Origin: Paenibacillus sp. yr247
GTDB taxonomy: Bacteria > Bacillota > Bacilli > Paenibacillales > NBRC-103111
Direction: 5' to 3'
Assembly: GCF_900103825.1 (NCBI RefSeq)
Contig: NZ_FNIF01000002.1
Location: 451,501-515,500, forward strand
DNA length: 64,000 nt
In this document: piece after piece, positions 61,284 to 64,000 of the stretch
Numbering within the stretch: the stretch's first letter is position 1
Layout: every line of letters starts with the position of its first letter
Position numbers and translations under genes: made by a program
The notes under the pieces: model-generated
The model's input: the letters and a program-made list of their open reading frames with translations, nothing else
Databases searched by the model: none
Told to the model about the DNA's origin: nothing

Positions 61284-61798
61284 AACATTTTTTCTGATTG
61301 AACACCAATATATCTCAATGTTACAGATGGAGCCGAATGATTAAACAAATCACGAAGCACAGATATATTCTTTGTTTTTTGGTAATAGTGATACCCATAC
61401 GTCTTTCTAAGTGTATGTGTTCCGATATCGTTAAGACCCGCCTGTTTGGCCGCTTCACTCAGTATACGGTATACTCGAATTCGCTTGATCGGCTTACCTG
61501 TTCGTTGAGAAGGGAACACATAGTCGTCATCATTCATATACTTTACATACTCAAAGATAGATTCTCTTAATTGACTATGAATAGCAAAAGTTTTCTCTTT
61601 ACAAGTCTTTTCTTCCTTAAGCGTTACACTATACTTTCCCTTTAAATCCCTTACCCTTAATGTTAACAAATCACTTAAATGCAGCCCCGAATTAATTCCG
61701 ATTGTAAATAAGAGCCAATCTCTATGTGATTGTCTTATTAATATTTCTTGCATTTGCTCAATTTTTTCTTGCTCACGAATAGGCTGAACGACTTGCAT
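61280..61798 (-). CDS. Small tyrosine recombinase, catalytic domain only
   Basis: 172 residues. HTLRKTYGYHYYQKTKNISV (box II His-x-x-Arg) and DLFNHSAPSVTLRYIG (His and nucleophilic Tyr) identify a tyrosine recombinase. There is no N-terminal arm or core-binding domain. The box I arginine (usual TGLRISELL) is replaced: the sequence reads SGLHLSDLLTL, so activity is uncertain. The stop at 61280 touches the micro-ORF promoter. Could be a relic or a DNA-binding regulator. Confidence 0.78.
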   Translation of the reverse strand: MQVVQPIREQEKIEQMQEILIRQSHRDWLLFTIGINSGLHLSDLLTLRVRDLKGKYSVTLKEEKTCKEKTFAIHSQLRESIFEYVKYMNDDDYVFPSQRTGKPIKRIRVYRILSEAAKQAGLNDIGTHTLRKTYGYHYYQKTKNISVLRDLFNHSAPSVTLRYIGVQSEKMF

Positions 61799-61826
61799 TG
61801 CAACAACGCTCCTTTTTGAATATGAT

Positions 61827-62849
61827 TCAATTACTGGGTTTATCCTTTAATAAAGTATCACTTAACTCCTTCACTTCATCACTATCTGGAATCCAATAAT
61901 ATAATTGCAATTGTACAAGTGGATCCATGTCATAACCGCTATGTCCCGGAATTTGTTTGTAGGTAAAATCCTCTGTCGTCATTCCCTTAAATAGCCAAGC
62001 TAAACTTATAAGATCATCGTCTTGAAAGTTCGTATCCACAATATCTTTCTTTACTTTCCTTAACAGGTTGGCGATCTCGCCGACATGTTCGGGTTTTAAT
62101 ATTTCTTGGGCTACATTTTTTAGAATTTGTGATTGCTCTCTTTGTCGTCCGAAATCGCCATCTGGTTGCGAATACCTTTCTCTTGCCAAACTCAGTGCGA
62201 GTTTACCATCAATATGCTGAATACCTTTGGCAAGCGTTATTTGGTTATCGGATAAGTTAATATCGTTTTTAACCTCTACGTTCACACCACCAATGGTGTC
62301 GATAAAGTTTTCAAAACCTTTAAAATCTGTTTTTACATAATAATTAATCGGCACATCTAAAAAATTGCTAGCAGCTTGGAGAGCAGCCTTGGTTCCCTCT
62401 TGATTACCTCCCTTCAATTCGCCAAGTATGTGAGCATGATTAATTTTGGTATAGCCAACTCCCTCAATCTTGACTCGCGTGTCTCTTGGTATGGATACGA
62501 TGTTGACTTTACGCTCAGAAGGAATGATGTGCATCACCATCATCACATCCGACCTGGAATTTTCCTCCCCCCTGGCATCGATGCCAAGAATCAACACATT
62601 AAACGCCTGAATCACTTTAGTATCTACTGAAGAAGATTGAATGTGGGATTGATCATTTAATTGGTTTTTCTCTGTGCCTTGCTCCCGTAATAGGGGAGTC
62701 GTTTCAATGGAGACAACTGGCTTACTCAAAACAGGTATTTCCATTTGTTTAAAATGATGATCAGGTTCATATTTCCAGTATATAAAACCACCTATACTGA
62801 TCAATCCCAAAAGTATGAAACCTGCAGTGTACACAACCCAACGATTCAT
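61827..62849 (-). CDS. LytR-CpsA-Psr (LCP) family wall-polymer ligase
   Basis: 340 residues. One N-terminal membrane helix (VVYTAGFILLGLISIGGFIY), then the extracytoplasmic LCP domain: NVLILGIDARGEENSRSDVM, VSIPRDTRVKIEG, YTKINHAHILG, IDTIGGVNVEV and LARERYSQPDGDFGRQREQ. It would attach the polysaccharide to peptidoglycan. First gene after the operator-promoter at 63032-63083, so it is part of the island regulon. A long leader (about 200 bases) precedes it. Confidence 0.93.
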   Translation of the reverse strand: MNRWVVYTAGFILLGLISIGGFIYWKYEPDHHFKQMEIPVLSKPVVSIETTPLLREQGTEKNQLNDQSHIQSSSVDTKVIQAFNVLILGIDARGEENSRSDVMMVMHIIPSERKVNIVSIPRDTRVKIEGVGYTKINHAHILGELKGGNQEGTKAALQAASNFLDVPINYYVKTDFKGFENFIDTIGGVNVEVKNDINLSDNQITLAKGIQHIDGKLALSLARERYSQPDGDFGRQREQSQILKNVAQEILKPEHVGEIANLLRKVKKDIVDTNFQDDDLISLAWLFKGMTTEDFTYKQIPGHSGYDMDPLVQLQLYYWIPDSDEVKELSDTLLKDKPSN

Positions 62850-62881
62850 GGTGACACATCCTTAAGCTTCCTGTTTTTAAT

Positions 62882-62896
62882 GATACAAAATGTATC
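62882..62896. promoter_or_regulatory. Island operator in the LCP leader
   Basis: GATACAAAATGTATC, a perfect-armed dyad. A left half-site (AATACAAG) begins at 62912, exactly 30 bases along. Confidence 0.75.
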
Positions 62897-63031
62897 ATTA
62901 GATTTGCAACAAATACAAGTTTGCATTAACGTATAAATATTATCTCTCCAATTTATAATTCCAAATACAACCTGGTTTACATTCCCCCTACATGAACTAT
63001 TAGCATATAGGATTTTTGTTCCTAGATCATA

Positions 63032-63083
63032 GATACATATTGTATCTATGATCTAATTTATGTTACAAAACGTATTTTGTCAA
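63032..63083 (-). promoter_or_regulatory. Promoter with two island operators before the LCP gene
   Basis: Minus strand TTGACA (63078-63083), 17 bases, TAAATT (63055-63060). The spacer is A + AATACGTTTTGTAAC + A. A second dyad, GATACATATTGTATC (63032-63046), lies 30 bases downstream. Confidence 0.8.
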
Positions 63084-63117
63084 GTAGATGTTCAAATTTC
63101 CTTAAGTATTCACAAAA

Positions 63118-63148
63118 CAAAAAGAAGGCTTCTTTCCAGAAGCCTCTC
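63118..63148 (-). terminator. Terminator of the LuxR-type gene
   Basis: Minus strand GAGGCTTCT-GGAA-AGAAGCCTTC, followed by TTTTTGTTTT. Confidence 0.88.
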
Positions 63149-63165
63149 TACATGCATTAACTAAC

Positions 63166-63459
63166 TCATATGATCGATGTAACTCTGGTGGGTTCACTCG
63201 AGAGCTTCGAGACTAAGAGAGCTTGCTGTAAAAGTAGAGCGAGCAGTCTACGCATCGAACCAATTCCGATTTTGCTCATAATGTTGGCCAGATGAATCTT
63301 GACTGTTTTCTCACTAATGCAGCAGTTCTCTGCGACTTCCCGGTTCGTGTACCCATGAGTGGCGATGAGGGTAAGAATTTCAGATTCACGCTGTGTTAAA
63401 CCATAATTGGTGAAAAACTGGTACAAAACTTGGTTTTCTGCCAAAGTATTATGCTTCAT
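63166..63459 (-). CDS. LuxR/GerE-type helix-turn-helix protein
   Basis: 97 residues. YGLTQRESEILTLIATHGYT then NREVAENCCISEKTVKIHLA and NIMSKIGIGSMRRLL form a complete LuxR C-terminal domain with no receiver or ligand domain, as in GerE-like stand-alone regulators. It heads the island on the minus strand but has its own terminator. Its target is not known. Confidence 0.88.
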   Translation of the reverse strand: MKHNTLAENQVLYQFFTNYGLTQRESEILTLIATHGYTNREVAENCCISEKTVKIHLANIMSKIGIGSMRRLLALLLQQALLVSKLSSEPTRVTSII

Positions 63460-63764
63460 ACAACAACTTCCTTTATATGAATATGACGTTCCTTCTCTTT
63501 TCTGCCAATCAGATTTTGAATTTCAAATTATAACCAATTTCAATTATATACGACATATATATTTACATCTATGGGATTGAAATCCCGTATTTAACTAACA
63601 TGTATAGGATAAAGAACCTACCTCGCTCTTCAAAACAATTAGAAGTAGGACTATTGGTATGGATGCTAATCATTTACGCCAATATATACCGTGACATCCG
63701 TCTACCCTCCTGCATATAGTAAGTATCGACTATTCCGCTTTTACCTAAGGAGGAAGTAATACAC
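63460..63764. other. Divergent intergenic region
   Basis: 305 bases, AT-rich, no ORF. It contains the sigma-K-like promoter for the gene at 63765. No island dyad was found in it. Confidence 0.6.
63694..63721 (+). promoter_or_regulatory. Sigma-K-like promoter before the coat-like gene
   Basis: AC (63694-63695), 17 bases, CATATAGTA (63713-63721), matching the site before the YjcZ-type gene at 23593-23620 in -10 sequence and spacing. Confidence 0.5.
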
Positions 63765-64000
63765 ATGACTTCGAACAAAAAAAAAGAGCTTCGCGATTTG
63801 GATTTGGATACTGAATTAGTGGAACAACAACCCGAAATCGAACAGTCCTATGCCCCTTCATATCCTCAAGCTATGCCTTACCCTTATGGCTATCCTGAAC
63901 CTCAACCTTATGCTTGGGTACCTGTTTATGATCCACGCGGCTTAGGCGGCATGTTCGGGCTTCCTGGTATGCCTGGTGGTGGTTTCCCTGGTATGCCTGG
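63765..64000 (+). CDS. Pro/Tyr/Gly-rich spore coat-like protein, N-terminal part
   Basis: Starts at the ATG at 63765 (TAAGGAGG nine bases upstream) and runs off the window. A charged head (MTSNKKKELRDLDLDTELVE) leads into Pro/Tyr-rich (YPQAMPYPYGYPEPQPYAW) and Gly/Met/Pro-rich (GMFGLPGMPGGGFPGMPG) stretches. Composition and the sigma-K-like promoter suggest a late spore coat protein. Family not recognised. Confidence 0.65.
   Translation, partial: MTSNKKKELRDLDLDTELVEQQPEIEQSYAPSYPQAMPYPYGYPEPQPYAWVPVYDPRGLGGMFGLPGMPGGGFPGMP

Larger units (their letters stand above)
62850..63165. other. Regulatory region upstream of the LCP gene
   Basis: 316 bases without a gene: the terminator of the LuxR-type gene, an operator-promoter (63032-63083) and a further operator (62882-62896). 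Confidence 0.75.

Overview
The window looks like a chromosomal stretch from a spore-forming, low-to-moderate-GC Gram-positive bacterium of the Paenibacillus type. The grounds are two Ger(x) germination genes, an alpha/beta-type small acid-soluble spore protein, a GerP-like cluster, a YjcZ-type peptide, an infC with an ATT start in an infC-rpmI-rplT operon, ytqA/ytqB homologues, strong AGGAGG ribosome sites, and Paenibacillus-style families (DUF4080 radical SAM, DUF2621, WGxxGxxG protein). No rRNA, tRNA, CRISPR array, transposase or prophage was seen.

Layout. 0-1.4 kb: end of a germinant receptor operon. 1.4-2.8 kb: infC-rpmI-rplT with leader and attenuator (minus strand). 2.8-11.6 kb: envelope glycosyltransferase, PAP2 phosphatase plus glycolipid synthase, trmB, a WGxxGxxG protein, ytqA - cytochrome c lipoprotein - ytqB, and manA. 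11.6-22.4 kb: an unusual IMP dehydrogenase, a B12-binding-type radical SAM protein, an RluA pseudouridine synthase, a D-2-hydroxyacid dehydrogenase, an old-yellow-enzyme family protein, the futalosine-pathway genes mqnD and mqnB, and an ArsR-type regulator with its operator. 22.4-23.1 kb: two decayed genes (AraC, VOC). 23.1-29.8 kb: spore and envelope genes (YjcZ, GtrB/GtrA-like pair, SASP, Hsp20, five GerP-related genes, Gly/Tyr-rich coat-like protein). 29.8-42.5 kb: metabolism (YigZ, pgi, a dehydrogenase-PilZ fusion, ppnP, tkt, DUF1800/DUF1501 pair, purU, nfo, DUF2621).

42.7-63.5 kb is one large exopolysaccharide island, almost all on the minus strand. From its start at 63.4 kb it contains a LuxR-type protein, an LCP ligase, a small tyrosine recombinase, a SinI-like micro-ORF beside an XRE repressor-like gene, a PilZ-like protein, a CpsB-type PHP phosphatase, Wzz-like and BY-kinase genes, galE, O-antigen ligase/polymerase, three glycosyltransferases, a WbaP-type initiating transferase, a beta-helix protein, a Wzx flippase, a beta-propeller protein, an Sfp-type phosphopantetheinyl transferase, an adenylation-carrier-thioesterase protein and a small zinc-ribbon protein.

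The most striking observation is a 15-bp dyad (GATAC-n5-GTATC) that recurs at the island promoters. In three promoters it fills the 17-bp spacer between -35 and -10 with identical geometry, and a second copy lies exactly 30 bp downstream. With the XRE gene and the convergent SinI-like micro-ORF at the centre of the island, this suggests a self-contained repressor/anti-repressor switch for matrix production. The second notable point is a one-module NRPS-like enzyme with its own phosphopantetheinyl transferase at the end of the polysaccharide operon, which hints at an acyl-decorated polysaccharide or a linked small molecule. A third is a beta-hydroxyacid dehydrogenase fused to a PilZ (c-di-GMP-binding) domain.
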